64,000 nt of DNA from assembly GCF_037975245.1 (NCBI RefSeq), contig NC_092577.1:24921398-24985397 (forward strand), given 5' to 3'. Numbering within the stretch: the first letter of the stretch is position 1; the number at the start of each line of letters is the position of its first letter. This stretch comes from Apostichopus japonicus. Lineage: Eukaryota; Echinodermata; Holothuroidea; Aspidochirotida; Stichopodidae. This document shows, piece after piece, positions 13,096 through 24,868 of the stretch. Under the pieces are notes generated by a model. That model made no database searches and was not told the origin of the DNA. It was given only the letters and a program-made list of their open reading frames with translations. Both the position numbers and the translations under genes were made by a program.

Positions 13096-16000
13096 ATGGA
13101 CCCATTGTATCACATTGTGGAGTTTACGGACTCTAAGGAGATAGCCATCATCAATGAGAAATGGATGGTTTCTGAGGGTACTTGTTTGTGGCCCCCCTTC
13201 AAATCTTCAGCAAGTTTGGCAAAGGCTCTGAAGACTACCACAGAGCCCGAGACAAGTTGGAAGGCTTTTAAAATAAGAAAACTATATGCAACAAGTAAGT
13301 AAAAATTATGTTAAATATAATTGAAGGGTGTGTCTTCATACTCTCTATTTGCCCCCATTTCTAAGTACTGGTTTTAATACTTGTTGCTAATATGCTACAC
13401 GGCCCAGCCCAGAAGTTTGAGATGAAATGTTGGAGAACAGTAAATAAATTAATGCAGTAACTACCATTGAACGCACTGTTTCACCACGATGGGCTATGAA
13501 CTCACAAGTGCTCTGTCCAGTGGTTACCTAATCTATAAGGACCCCCCCCCCCCCCACCCTGTCTCATGCCCTTTGTTTATCCTTCTCATTTTGGCTGGGT
13601 TATCCAACTGTTTCCTGATATTTTTCAATTTACCAAGGAATAAAATAAAAATGTAACTTCACAAATTCAAAGTAAAGGTATTCAAATACATGGGGCATAT
13701 TTTATATTATTCCATACAGATTCATATGACAAGGCAGTTTCCAAACTAAGGCAGGCTGAAGATGAGTCAGACCTACAGACAGGAGATGAGGAAGTAATCA
13801 TAGGAAGAAAGCGAAAGTAAGTCCCAACACAGCAAAAAGACTGATAGAGTCACACATGTATACAAAGCAGTGAAGCACCAAAGTAGAATTATCACCAAGT
13901 TTCTCTTTTCAACTGGGGTGGGAGGGTGATTTGTTAGCGTAAAAGTGGTCAAAGTAAGATAGATTTTCGGTTATCATTATTGTATTATGGTAATTTTTTA
14001 ATTTTCATTTTTTATTACAGACCTAATCAACGTTATATGGTTGAAAGCTCGAGTGATGAGGAGTTTCCTGCCTCACCAAAGCGACCCAGACCACCATCAT
14101 TTCCATTAACTTCAACACCAGTAACTCCGCTTGCTCTATCTCCTGCCCCACCACGCTCTCCAACCCCACCTTGCTTCCCCAACCAAACTTTGGACAATAG
14201 TGCAGCCTCTTCTTTCCATTTCCCTGGTAATTTTCTTTTAACTCTTTTCAATTATTTATAAGCATTGTACATTAGCTCTATTGGTTTACAGAATATTCAG
14301 CTTCATTAAATTAAAGCAATTGACACATGTTTGAATTGTTTCAATTAAAACCAGAATGCAAAATGCATTGAGGTTTCGATGACTTCAATACACTAGACTT
14401 CTGCTTCTTAGTATATAACCAGAACTAGCTGTTACAATAACACTATGGCATGCTAACACAGGTCAGTCTGTACGTGGTTATACACACCTCCATCAAAAAC
14501 AGTAGGGTTCTTGTACTCAATGTTATGAATCCGCACACCAAGTATTACAAACCAAACCAAATCGCTAATAACTTCGCACATTAAGGTTGCAGAGGAGTCC
14601 ACTTATGGACAATTTAGATTGGAATATGCCCACGAAACTTCAAAGAATCAACTTGAAAGAAGCTAACACAGGTCACTGGAGGTGAACCTGAGGTCAAAGG
14701 TCACCCAAATGCAGGTCGACTATTATATTACAATAGCGTAACTCCCAACCTTGATGGACATTTGGTTCTCAAGTTATTGCAAAAATACTAGTTTTTGACC
14801 CCTGATTGACCTTTGTTGACATTGGATCACATGACTGTTATGTTTTGAAACAATCCCTTACCCCCATTCACAACTAGTCCCAAAATATCAACCTTGTTGG
14901 AACCTGTCAATGGTAGTTTCACAAGTTGAGAAAAACTAGGCCAACATTACAGCCAACTCCATGAAGTGAAAACAAATCTCAAGTTCACAGGTGCTTGACC
15001 CAGTTTCTCATTGGCAGCTGGCCAAGAAATGTTTTGAAATTCGTGGTACCTGTGCAACTTACATCCAACCAGAACTACCAATGACCTACAAATATTTTCT
15101 AGAGAAGTCATGCTTCGCCATTCAAATGCACTATTCCATCGAAATCCATCAACTCTTTAGCAAAATATCCATACGGATGAGTGACAAGTGTTGCAGTAGC
15201 TCTAGCACTTTTATATATATCTATGGTCTGCAAGCAAGCCTTGGAAGACACTGTTACACACACACAGGTATGTAGCTATGTACATAGCAAATCAGGATTT
15301 CTAGCGACACACTTAAGTCAATGGGGATATTGTCGCGAGTTCAGATTCAAATCTACGGATGCCCGTAAGATCATTTGCAATTGTCAATAGGCTCTCCTAT
15401 TCTTATGAGGCGAATCGCCCATGTCATCTACTTATAGGCTGGACGATGGGAGATACCTATATATTATGAAAAGGTTTTTACAAGTTGACCCCTGGTGACC
15501 CTAAATGACCTTCGACATCCACCAAAAACGATAGGCTTTTTGTACTTAATGTGGTCAACCTACATACCAAATATGAAATCAATCCAAGCTTTGCTTCTTG
15601 AGATATCATGTTTACAAGCTTATCACTATTTGACCCCTGGTGACCTTAAATGACCTCTGACCTTCACCAAAAACAATAGGCTTCTTGTACTCAATAAGGT
15701 ACTCCTATGTACCACATATGAGAACTGTCCAAGCTTCCCTTCTTGAGATATCGTGTTTACAAGCTGGGCGTCACAAACGCACGCACACACACACACACAC
15801 ACATGATTGCAAATGTTATGATTATCATCGAAACAAAAAATGCTAAGGTATGAAGACGAAGTAATATTTGTTACTATTTAATATTATTTATATTCTTGTG
15901 AATTGTGCTTTTTACGTGACCCGCCATGCGGGATATAAAACGTCACGGCCAAACGGCACTACCGAAACATCCCATTCTGAAAAACGAAACTCAGGTCAAG

Positions 16001-19000
16001 CGAGCCAATAAAACATACGCCCGCCGACCTGCAGAGACAAAACGCCCAACCCCCCACTCAAACATTCAAAAAACCACAAAAGGACGACCAGTACGGAGCG
16101 AAACGAAAAACCCCTCCCCAGCACACCAGCGTCCAAAAAAGGCAGCCCCAGATAAACGGCGAAAATCCCCTTCAATCTGAAGGCGAATATCAGACTTCAC
16201 CGCCTCCAGGACGCGAGATTTTTTTTCCCAGCGCGGTAAAGGCCATCATTTCCATACCTCGCTTCTCATTGGCTGCAGTCTTGCACTGTTGATGCTGGGA
16301 AGTTCTTGCTTACGCTATGCGTGTGTGTATGTACATGAACATACACGTGCAAGCAGTTAAAATGTTTTGTATTTGCTTTTGCGCGGACTTGTTTGTGTAC
16401 ATTTACATCCATAAGTTCGTAACACAATACTGCGACCATGGACTGTGAGTGTACACGTCTCATTGTAGATGACTGTCCTTCTTAGAAGGTAATGATTACT
16501 TATGTAGCAGTTACAGACTCAGAAATGGTGACAATTTTTTCTATACTGATGATAGTTTATTCAACATCAACGTGAAAACTAAAAATAGAAAGAGAAGAAA
16601 AACAAAGTACATAAAAACCGGCACATAGTGCATATTACATACTATTGAAGCAATACAATAAAACCGATGACGTCAGCTCCTTGAAGTTGTAGACTACACA
16701 AGCATATAACATAAAATGTGATATCACTACAATCATATCGTGGACGGAATTAAGGTAAGAATTTACAAAAATAAGGTTAAAACAACATCTTGATCTTAAA
16801 AGTTAATTATGCCACTTTAACTGGTACAATATTATTCTTAACACAGATAGGCACAAATTGCCTACATTGCTAACCTTGGTTGCCTTTCTGAGATCTCTGC
16901 TAAGTAAAAGTAAAGATGAATCGCTGCTTGTCGGTTTCCTGTAATAAACAAATTAACATTCTTAAATAATATCTTAATATCTTAATGCTAAATTTACTGC
17001 ATAGCAACACAAACAACACTTAAATCGTGATAAAGCGTGATTTTCGAGTAAATATACCATTTAAACAAGTTACAAATAATGAACAGTGAGTTATAAAGCC
17101 AATACTGTGAGGCTCATGAATATTCATGAATTAAGTGAAGCAATGGCGAAGTGACGTTCCCTTGTAACATGTCACGTTGTGGGCATTTATATGCTGTATG
17201 CCACAAGGAATTAATTACTAAGAAATAGCCCTAAAAGAAGCTTCAATGATCTCTAAAGTAGCTTAAATGCTTAAATAATTAATTATGAATTACATGGCGA
17301 AGCCATCTAAGCACCATCTTAATATAAACAGTTAAAAAATGCAGTTAATTACTAGCGTGAACAAAACGATTTTACAACGCTCACAATAACGTGCACGTGT
17401 AAACTACAGTACGATAACGAGGCTTAACTTACGCCAAGTGATCGATAACACATGCATATAATAAACATACCGATTACTCATAAAATAATGTGATTTACGT
17501 TTACCTACAGTGCCATTAAATGTTTGAAACTTACCATTAATAATATTTGCAAGGCCAGCTTCAAACAAAGTATGATTGATAACTAAAATTACATTTTTAA
17601 AGGTTGCTAAAAGCTTATTCGACTTCTGGTGCTGCAAGTTTCTAGTAATGGCAATAGAGGGCGCAATTAAAGAATAAAAAAATAACATAAAGAAAATAGG
17701 TTAATACTACATTTACAACTTAGGTTGATGATCCAAAACTGAAAAGCCAATATATCGAATTAGTTAGTTTTGACGAGGGTGAAGCTTCGAAGTGATGGTG
17801 AAACTTGCTGTACATGGTACTGCGATGGGCAATGTACGCAGATAAGTACCAGGCGTTTGATTGCTTCAAAACTGTTTAAAAACATTGGACAGCTTGACCG
17901 TTTCTGGTTGACTATTAACTTGGGATGCTTTTAATCTTTAAACTGATAGACTCTTAATTCTGAGCATAGACGTTGATTTGAATTTCAAATTCATGACCCT
18001 TTGAAACGGTTTATTATGACCCTTTGGCACGGTTTTCAGATACTATACTACGAAATCTAGGCCTAGTATTTATTCATGCATGTTAGTAGTACCACTGCCA
18101 CTGTGGATTATAGTTATTGAACACAGAAATTGTCTTACGTTTATATTATATGGTGCTTTTTTTGTATCATCTTCAAACTGTTCCGGTTTGATTTAACTTC
18201 TTTTAATTTACAGCAACAGAGTTGTGCGATACATAACCACAGACCCTCTACACCCGTGGCATAAGACACCGACAAATATAAACGCGTACCATTGTACATT
18301 CTGCTGCTAGACTGTTTTCTTTTTTGAGTGTAGCAAAGTGGCCTTGTGAAATGTGGTATGTGATGAACGATTCAGTGCATCAGCTGCTAGTGGATATTGC
18401 AATGAATCTTATGTATACGGACCCCAGCCAATGAGAAGCGAGGTATGCAAATGATGGCCTTTACCGCGCTGGGAAAAAAAATCTCGCCTCCAGGACTGCC
18501 TGCCAACTGGCAAATTTCCCCCTAAAAACCACATCACATCTATTCCGCCAAACATGTTTTTTCACAATAGAGCAAACAAAAATAATGCGATGCAAAACAG
18601 CAACCGAACAAACTGGAGGGTCTACCCCATATAAAATAAAGCCCTGTCCTACCGACCATGAACGGTCTCCCGTAACACGGTCGGTCCAGGTCTGGAACCA
18701 CTCCCATAAGTTAACTACAAAGCAACAATGCCAAAAAACATGAGCGGTACTCTCTAAGCTGTCACAGCCGGTCCTCGGGCACAGTCCATCACCCAATCGC
18801 CAATGGTATCTTTTTAGGTTGGTGACCAAGGCACCGTGTGCAATTCTCCATGCAAGATCACGGAGCCTGCCACCATTCAGCCTTGAATGCACCGAACGCC
18901 ATACTTCGGCAAAATGACGTCCCTGGACAAAAATTGCATTCAAGGCCCTATCCCGCAACGAACTGTGAACGAGGGCCGGCTGTGACAGGTCAACAGGGGG

Positions 19001-22000
19001 CAACTCAATCAGAGCGGAGCAAATGACACGCACCACCCTGTTTGGAGTACTACTATGCGGTTCTCTGTTGCTAAACAGCGCCGGGACCCATCGACGCAGG
19101 TGCAAACCGCCCCAAAAACGTAAAAAATATGAACAAGGCAACCCTGGGTCAGTTACCGCTACAAACAACTGCTTAAATATCAAAAAGGTCAATTTACTTC
19201 CCAGATGAACCACCCCTAACCCACCCTTCTCCAGTTTCTGGTACATTACCGCCCTTTTGACAAGCTCTGTACCACCCGACCAAATAAATGAAAATATCGC
19301 TCTCTCCAACCGCACCAGGACGCGACGCGGAATTGGATACACCGCGCCCGGGTACCACAACATGGGCGAAACAAAACGATTAATTACGGTGACTTTCCCT
19401 AGGATCGAAAGCCAGCGGGTGCCAAAGGTTTCGAGCCTGCTCTCAAGTACTTCAGCCCTCTCGTTCCAGGTGACATCACAAGGTGCATCACAGCCGAACC
19501 ATATACCATTAATTTTGATATTTTGATCCGACCACGATGCACCGAATGGTAAGTCTCTGTATCTCCAGCTACCAAGGCGAAGGCCCTTTGTCTTTTCCGG
19601 ATTCAACTTCGCCCCGGTAGCTCTCTCAAAGATAGATAAATCCTGCGAGAGGGCACGAAAGGAGCCCAGACTCGAAATAACACACGTGACGTCATCTGCA
19701 TATTGAACGCACTTCACTTTGGCACCCCCTGGCACAACGAATGGAACAAGTCTGAAGTCCCTTTCCAAAAGACGAGAGAGCGACTCGCTAAACAAAACAT
19801 AAAGTAATGGAGACAGAGGGCACCCCTGGCGCACCCCCCTCTCCACGTTAAAAACCTCCGAACAAAACCCATTTACGATAACAGAACTGAAACTGTACTG
19901 ATACAAAACAGAAATCCATTTACGAAAAACCGGGTGCAAGTGAAACGTCTCCAATAGATTCATTAAAAACCCCCGATCCACCATGTCAAAGGCCTTCTGC
20001 TGGTCCAGAGACACCAATGCACATGGCAGATCTCGTTCAATAACAAAGTCGGTCAAGTCGCGCATCAACCACAAGTTCTGCTGGATGCAATGACCCTTCA
20101 CTGCACAAGTCTGGAGATCACCCACAAGATGCGGCATAGCCAGTGCAAGGCGGTTGCACAAAGCCTTAGCCAACAACTTGTAGTCTACATTTAACAAGGT
20201 GATTGGACGCTTGTTATGAGGGTCCAAGGGGTCACCAGACTTGGGCAGCAAAGTAATCATGCCCAGACGTTGACTTTGGTTTAACAGTCCGTTTTGGAAG
20301 GCGTCCTCGAAGACGGCTCTGAGGTCGGGTCCTATTATTGCCCAGAAGGTTCGGTAGAACTCCCTCGGAAGCCCGTCCGAACCCGGGGACTTGCCATTCT
20401 TCATCTTCGAAAGCGCCTTCCAAAGCTCAACAGTGGTTATTCCGCCCCCCAAAATATCATTGACATCGTGGGGAACGGTTTTTGAGATTCCCCTCAATAA
20501 ATCGGCCTGTGCCGACAAGTCGACACTGACACGCGTAAACAGACTCAAATAATAATCCTTGTATACGCGGACAATGCCGTGAGGGTCACTAACCACGGTC
20601 CCATCAGTAGCGCGCACAGATGGGACGCGTCTGTCACACGCCAATGAGCTTACGGACTGGTAAAACCTCAGTGAAGGGCGTTCCTCGGCTTCCACCGCTT
20701 CGACACGGGCCCTGACGCGGGCACCGTGGTACTTTTCATCGAGATACGTCTGCAAAGGGATGACAGCCGAAGGGTCGCCAAACTTCACCTCCGCGCACAG
20801 CTTCGAAAAATGTTCTCTTCGACGCCGTGCGCGGGTCACGCAATACTGAATTGCGAAGCGTTTGATGCGCAACTTGACATCATCCCACCATTGGGATGTA
20901 GAAGCAAAGGCCGGCTTCAATGTTTGCCATCCTTTGTACCTGGTCTCGAAACCTTGGCGGAACTCTGCCTCGCCAAGAATCCGACAGTTAAGCTTCCATA
21001 GGCCCCGCCCGATCGGGAAAATGGAAGGCAAAACAAAACGTGCTACTACAGTGTCATGGTCAGAGAGCGGACAGCTGAGCGTCTCGCAACCCGAAAATTT
21101 AAAACTTACGGGCGCATACACTCGATCTATCCTGGAGGCATCTTCTCCGTTAGGCCTCATCCACGTATACACCGTACTACACGGGTGCATATGCCTCCAG
21201 ACATCGGCTAAATGGTGTGCCGAAGTGAATCTGTCCAATTCTGTGATCCCAGCGTCAGGACTAGCAGACACAGAAGCCCCGAGTCTGTCAAGACCCGAGT
21301 CTGGGACACAGTTAAAGTCTCCGACCATGACACATGGTGCACTACCAGGAACAAAGGAAGGTAGCGTGTTAAAAAATTCTCGTCTAGCAGAAGGCCGATT
21401 GGGAGCATACACATTGCAAAGGGAGATGTTACCCTGTGGATACTTGAATAGAATGCAAACCAATCGGCCCTCGTGATCCGTCTCCACCCTAGTGGCAAAA
21501 CCCGCCTGACGAGGTGACAGAAGGATGACAGTGCCACAGGATGAAGACGAACCAAACGAAGCATGCAGCCCACCACCCCACTCATAAGCCCATAGAGGGA
21601 CATCTTCTTCCAAAATATGTGTTTCTTGCAGGCAAACGCAGTCGACTTCCATTGAAATACAATATTGGAAAATGCGACTGCGCTTGCGATGATCCCTCAT
21701 GCCATTGACGTTGAAAGTGGCAACTGAAAAAGTATGGGCCATGAGAGGGCAATGACGCAAAACTACGCCGACGACGATTCTGTAAGCTTCAAGCGAGCTC
21801 TAGACGACATATCGTCGTCTGAGTCGTCGCTTGAGGCCGACCTTTTTAGAGAGGGTTCCCCCATCTCGTCGTACCAGCTCGTCCTAGTGGCACGTTTTGG
21901 CTCGACGATCACCGAGCCCCCGGAGTCGCTCTCAGACGGAGACCCGATGACCACCGAGTCCCCGGAGTCGCCGTCGGACAGAGTCTCCGGATCTGGCGAT

Positions 22001-24868
22001 ACCGGCGGCGGACTGGGGACGGAACTGGACGAGTTGATAGGGGAAGCTGGTGGAGACTTTCTCGGTGCGGGCACGGGGTTGGGGTCTGCAACTACGGGGG
22101 AGGGTGAACTAGGTGCATCCGGTTGCCCCTCTTTGCGTGGAGCTTCCTCCGAGGCAGTAGGTGCGCCAGAACTTGGCGCCTTTGATTGACCCCCACTCTT
22201 TGTCATAAAGACATAAAGAGGAGGGACAAGCGCGAAAAACATGCCCCTCCTTCCCACAGAGTGAGCACACAACTTCGCTTGGGCAAGCAGAGGTATCATG
22301 CCCAAGACGAAGGCAGCGCCCACACTTTTTGTTTGGGCAGCCCTTGGCTTCGTGCCCGGTCTCCCCACACCTGAAGCAGGTACGGGGCTGACCGGGGTAA
22401 CGCACGTGAGCTTTATGCCCGGCAATAAAAAGGAAGGAGGGAATGTCCTGCTTGAGGTCGATCTGAACCTGTCGGTGCCCGTTCAACACCCCAGGGGCCT
22501 GTGCGTAGGAGCACATTTTGATGGCCTTGACAGCCCCAAACCGACCTAAAACAGTTGCGACAAGTTCCTGACGCACCTCTAGTCCTACGTGGATGACAGT
22601 TACTCCATACGAGCGTCCGTATGGAGTAACTGTCAAACCTTCAACCCCACTCAGCAACGCGACACCCTTCTGCCGGGTCACGTCACTTGTAAAACGTACA
22701 TCATAAGTATTACGACCCTGGAGAGCTTGCAACGCATCAACCTCTCCAGGCACAACAACACCCTTACTCTTTAAAATACTAAAAACTTGCACCGGTGGAA
22801 CCGCTTGTTCACCGGTGAAGGTTAACTTAACAATTTTGGAATCACGGCGCGATGCCATGATACCGAAGGTGGCTGGGCCACAGAGGAGTAACAAAACAAA
22901 CTAAAGATAGGTTGGATAAAATACAATATACGATGACTATATACGGTAACGATATACGATATGGCGCACACCCGCCTGGCGGGAAGTACAGCACAGTACA
23001 GTACAGTGAAAAAAGTTATCAGATGGAGAGCGAGAGCGAAAAACACGTCTGCACTCCACGAAAGCCAACTACCAACTTGAATTGTTATTTATTATTAAAT
23101 TGATGCTAAATATGCAACAACAAAAAATGAAAGACCTAATGTACAGTATAATTTTTAAGGGAACACAGTTTTACTATGACACATGGAGTCTATAGGAATG
23201 GAACTAAGTTTATTCTGTTGTTGTGAACTTTTATTAGATTTTGAAAAAGAGGGTAATCTCGATGCTGACGGAGATTAAGGCGGAGGTTCAGCACAACAAG
23301 GAGTTGCTAAAAACACTGACTGAGGCAAACGTCCTACCAGAGAGTGAAGAAGACGATTGGCTAAATGAATTTCCTCTAAAGTCCCTTGAAGGTATAACTT
23401 CTTTGGAGGAAAAACTTAAAAATGACACAGGATCAAGGAAAAAACTGGTAAGAAATGTTTTTTGTGTGTTTTTGATTGCACGTTTTTAAAGAAACCAGTA
23501 GTGTAAGCGTTCTGTGATTGAGTTTTAGACTAAATGTAACTTGCTGTAATTTCGTGCTCCATCAATTTGTAATATAAAGTTAATGAAAACCTTTTCACAG
23601 CCATATTAAATAGACATATGATGCTATGTGGTCTATAAGTCTCATATTTCAACCCAAGTTATAAGTGTAGATGGCACAGTTTAAAATTTGCTCTTTTAGC
23701 CTTATAATTTCATATTGCTTTAAAAATTGCACTACTTTTTTTTCTTCAACTGGGAGTGGTAGGAGTCGTACAGTTTTAAACAATCTTGCCAAACTCTTAG
23801 ATACTTATGCACCCAGTGACCCCACTCCTGTCATACGTGGTATGTCATAAGTCATACCTCTATGTGAGATATATTTGCATTATGTTTTTGAAAAAATTGT
23901 ATCTCTGTTAACTACATACATTCTGAAATATATTACTTTTTAATTATACTTCTTGTAGTAATGTTTACCAAATACATATTTTTAGCAAATAAATTAATTA
24001 CAACTAATATAATACTAATAGTAGTGTGGTGGTAAATAACAAGTAAACAATTCATAACTTATTACAACTGGATAACATAAACTTTGTTCCTTAATAAATT
24101 TCATCTTTTTTCGCCACCACCTCCTTATATAGGTCCAGAAGCTGTCTATGATAGGTGGGACTAACTTGGATAGTAGTGTAAGAAGGATTTTATCCTTCCT
24201 AATGAGCAGTGCCTTGGCCACAGAATTCAACTGGTTAGGCAGGGGGAGTGCCGAAAAGAAAGCCTTTTCTACCCTTCTTCTGAAAGATTTGATTTTTAGT
24301 AAGTATACAAATGCCTATAATTACAAAATCGTCCCAGTTGTTCAAATGGTATATATACTGTGACAAACTAACAGTGCTCCAATGATGCATCACACAAACA
24401 TTATGCACTGTATACATCTTTCCCAAAAGGCCAAGGCCCATATTTTAACCATCAAGCAACTTTGTGTAGATTTAATGGTTTTGTCAGACTGCAATGTGTG
24501 ACTGTAATTCATATAAGATAATGTACTCATCTTTGCAAAGCGCTAAGCAGAGCAGTAAAATTGGACCAAGTTGATAAGTATCATCAATGCCCTCCAATCA
24601 TTTGGGATGAGACTTGCCTGAAATAAACAACATAATATCAATAAAGTCATGCGGTCAGTCATTAGATTACATTTTCTCTTGGTTTATTCATGTGATTATA
24701 CTTATAATTGCTCTTCGTTTTTTCCTATTGTCCCTAGGGGCCATCTCAAGAAACCCTTTTGACAAAAACAGCAACCCAGTCATTAAATTATGGCTAAAAC
24801 ATGCTGCAGACCGGAATGGTGCCCGCAAGGACAGGCAGGCACAACAGCCAGATTGTCAGCTTGATTAA
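13096..24868 (+). CDS. DUF4806-domain protein (gene B)
   Basis: Six exons are proposed: 13096-13294, 13720-13816, 14021-14226, 23238-23447, 24133-24298 and 24738-24868 (TAA). The start MDPLYHIVEFTDSKEIAIIN, with W..EGTCLWPPFKSS, is the usual beginning of DUF4806 proteins. Exon 2 gives YDKAVSKLRQAEDESDLQT, then basic RKRK. Exon 3 is Pro/Ser-rich and low in complexity. Exons 4-6 form the DUF4806 domain (FPLKSLEGITSLEEKL; IGG.NLDSSVRRIL; FNWLGRGSAEKKAFSTLLL) and a charged tail. Phases match across every junction except exon 3 to exon 4. There either a one-base insertion near 23244-23253 or an unseen small exon is needed. Intron 3 (9 kb) contains the LINE at 15908-23077 on the opposite strand. 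I infer a DNA-binding helper of the adjacent transposase, by analogy with TNPA of En/Spm. That role is not demonstrated. Confidence 0.75.
14560..15805. repeat. TGACCTTTGGTGACC-type dispersed repeat with CA tail
   Basis: The sequence shares blocks with the array at 34657-37304 (for example AACTCCCAACC...TTCTCAAGTTATTGCAAAAA and repeated GACCTTTG.TGACCT). It ends in a CA microsatellite at 15781-15804. It lies in intron 3 of gene B. No coding capacity was seen. Confidence 0.6.
16066..16203 (-). CDS. Detached native C-terminus of LINE ORF2
   Basis: Read on the minus strand from the left-hand copy of the 9-bp duplication, ORF2 continues in frame for 45 codons (AVKSDIRLQI...RPFVVF) to TGA at 16068-16066. 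The decayed LINE copy at 28426-31427 ends with a closely similar peptide (AAFFGRWC, then RPFVLF and stop). This shows that these residues belong to ORF2 and were split off by the transposon at 16213-18487. Confidence 0.85.
   Translation of the reverse strand, partial: AVKSDIRLQIEGDFRRLSGAAFFGRWCAGEGFFVSLRTGRPFVVF
16213..18487. mobile_element. DNA transposon with 63-bp inverted repeats and 9-bp duplication
   Basis: The terminal inverted repeats at 16213-16275 and 18425-18487 start GCGAGATTTTTTTTCCCAGC and differ at one position in 63. The 9-bp direct repeat CTCCAGGAC flanks it at 16204-16212 and 18488-18496. It sits inside LINE ORF2. A 9-bp duplication points to a Mutator-like (MuDR) non-autonomous element. 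I see no transposase; the open frames inside (for example 17404-17688) show no motifs. Confidence 0.85.
18461..21742 (-). CDS. LINE ORF2: APE endonuclease, reverse transcriptase, zinc knuckle
   Basis: The protein of 1,093 aa starts at MAHTFSVATFNVNG. This ATG (21742-21740) lies 20 bp past the ORF1 stop, and no ATG precedes it in frame. The N-terminal AP-like endonuclease shows NVNG (11-14), LQET with Glu40, VGDFN (about 140-144), RIDRVYA and SDHD (His229). The reverse transcriptase has SLDQQKAFD (Asp580), RGVRQGCPLSP and YADD (681-684). The C-terminal zinc motif begins near residue 986 (GLCPRTGC...H.FWHC). The combination, with a CCHC-bearing ORF1, fits the Tx1 group of L1-like LINEs. The reading frame is uninterrupted. 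However, its last eight residues (ARFFFPAR) and its stop come from the transposon inserted at 18487; the native 45-residue tail is stranded at 16203-16066. Confidence 0.92.
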   Translation of the reverse strand: MAHTFSVATFNVNGMRDHRKRSRIFQYCISMEVDCVCLQETHILEEDVPLWAYEWGGGLHASFGSSSSCGTVILLSPRQAGFATRVETDHEGRLVCILFKYPQGNISLCNVYAPNRPSARREFFNTLPSFVPGSAPCVMVGDFNCVPDSGLDRLGASVSASPDAGITELDRFTSAHHLADVWRHMHPCSTVYTWMRPNGEDASRIDRVYAPVSFKFSGCETLSCPLSDHDTVVARFVLPSIFPIGRGLWKLNCRILGEAEFRQGFETRYKGWQTLKPAFASTSQWWDDVKLRIKRFAIQYCVTRARRRREHFSKLCAEVKFGDPSAVIPLQTYLDEKYHGARVRARVEAVEAEERPSLRFYQSVSSLACDRRVPSVRATDGTVVSDPHGIVRVYKDYYLSLFTRVSVDLSAQADLLRGISKTVPHDVNDILGGGITTVELWKALSKMKNGKSPGSDGLPREFYRTFWAIIGPDLRAVFEDAFQNGLLNQSQRLGMITLLPKSGDPLDPHNKRPITLLNVDYKLLAKALCNRLALAMPHLVGDLQTCAVKGHCIQQNLWLMRDLTDFVIERDLPCALVSLDQQKAFDMVDRGFLMNLLETFHLHPVFRKWISVLYQYSFSSVIVNGFCSEVFNVERGVRQGCPLSPLLYVLFSESLSRLLERDFRLVPFVVPGGAKVKCVQYADDVTCVISSLGSFRALSQDLSIFERATGAKLNPEKTKGLRLGSWRYRDLPFGASWSDQNIKINGIWFGCDAPCDVTWNERAEVLESRLETFGTRWLSILGKVTVINRFVSPMLWYPGAVYPIPRRVLVRLERAIFSFIWSGGTELVKRAVMYQKLEKGGLGVVHLGSKLTFLIFKQLFVAVTDPGLPCSYFLRFWGGLHLRRWVPALFSNREPHSSTPNRVVRVICSALIELPPVDLSQPALVHSSLRDRALNAIFVQGRHFAEVWRSVHSRLNGGRLRDLAWRIAHGALVTNLKRYHWRLGDGLCPRTGCDSLESTAHVFWHCCFVVNLWEWFQTWTDRVTGDRSWSVGQGFILYGVDPPVCSVAVLHRIIFVCSIVKKHVWRNRCDVVFRGKFASWQAVLEARFFFPAR
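21763..22858 (-). pseudogene. LINE ORF1: CCHC zinc-knuckle RNA-binding protein, one frameshift
   Basis: From ATG 22858 (MASRRDSKIVKLTFTGEQ) the frame encodes a Val-rich N-terminal region. Three zinc knuckles of form C-X2-C-X4-H-X4-C follow: CFRCGETGHEAKGC, CGRCLRLGHDTSAC and CSLCGKEGHVFRAC. The frame is lost near 22200-22225, just after the third knuckle. The next frame then carries a long Ser/Pro-rich, acidic tail to TAG at 21763. An 8-bp tandem duplication (TCTTTATG twice) lies at the break, although deleting one copy would not restore the frame. ORF1 proteins of this type bind the element RNA. ORF2 begins 20 bp downstream. Confidence 0.8.

Larger units (their letters stand above)
15908..23077 (-). 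mobile_element. Tx1/L1-like non-LTR retrotransposon, near full length
   Basis: Read on the minus strand it has a 5' leader (23077-22859), ORF1 (22858-21763), ORF2 (21742 onward) and a 3' UTR. The 3' UTR ends in the hairpin CCCGCATGGCGGG and CACGTAAAAAG at 15908. TGAATTGT at 15899-15906 and 23078-23085 is a plausible 8-bp target duplication, with one extra G at 15907. The element is about 4.9 kb once the DNA transposon at 16213-18487 is removed. It lies antisense in intron 3 of the DUF4806 gene. The long intact ORF2 suggests a fairly recent insertion. Confidence 0.85.

Noticed and set aside
18838-21476. Plus-strand open frames of 60-200 aa
   Set aside because: They are antisense shadows of the LINE ORF2 coding sequence.
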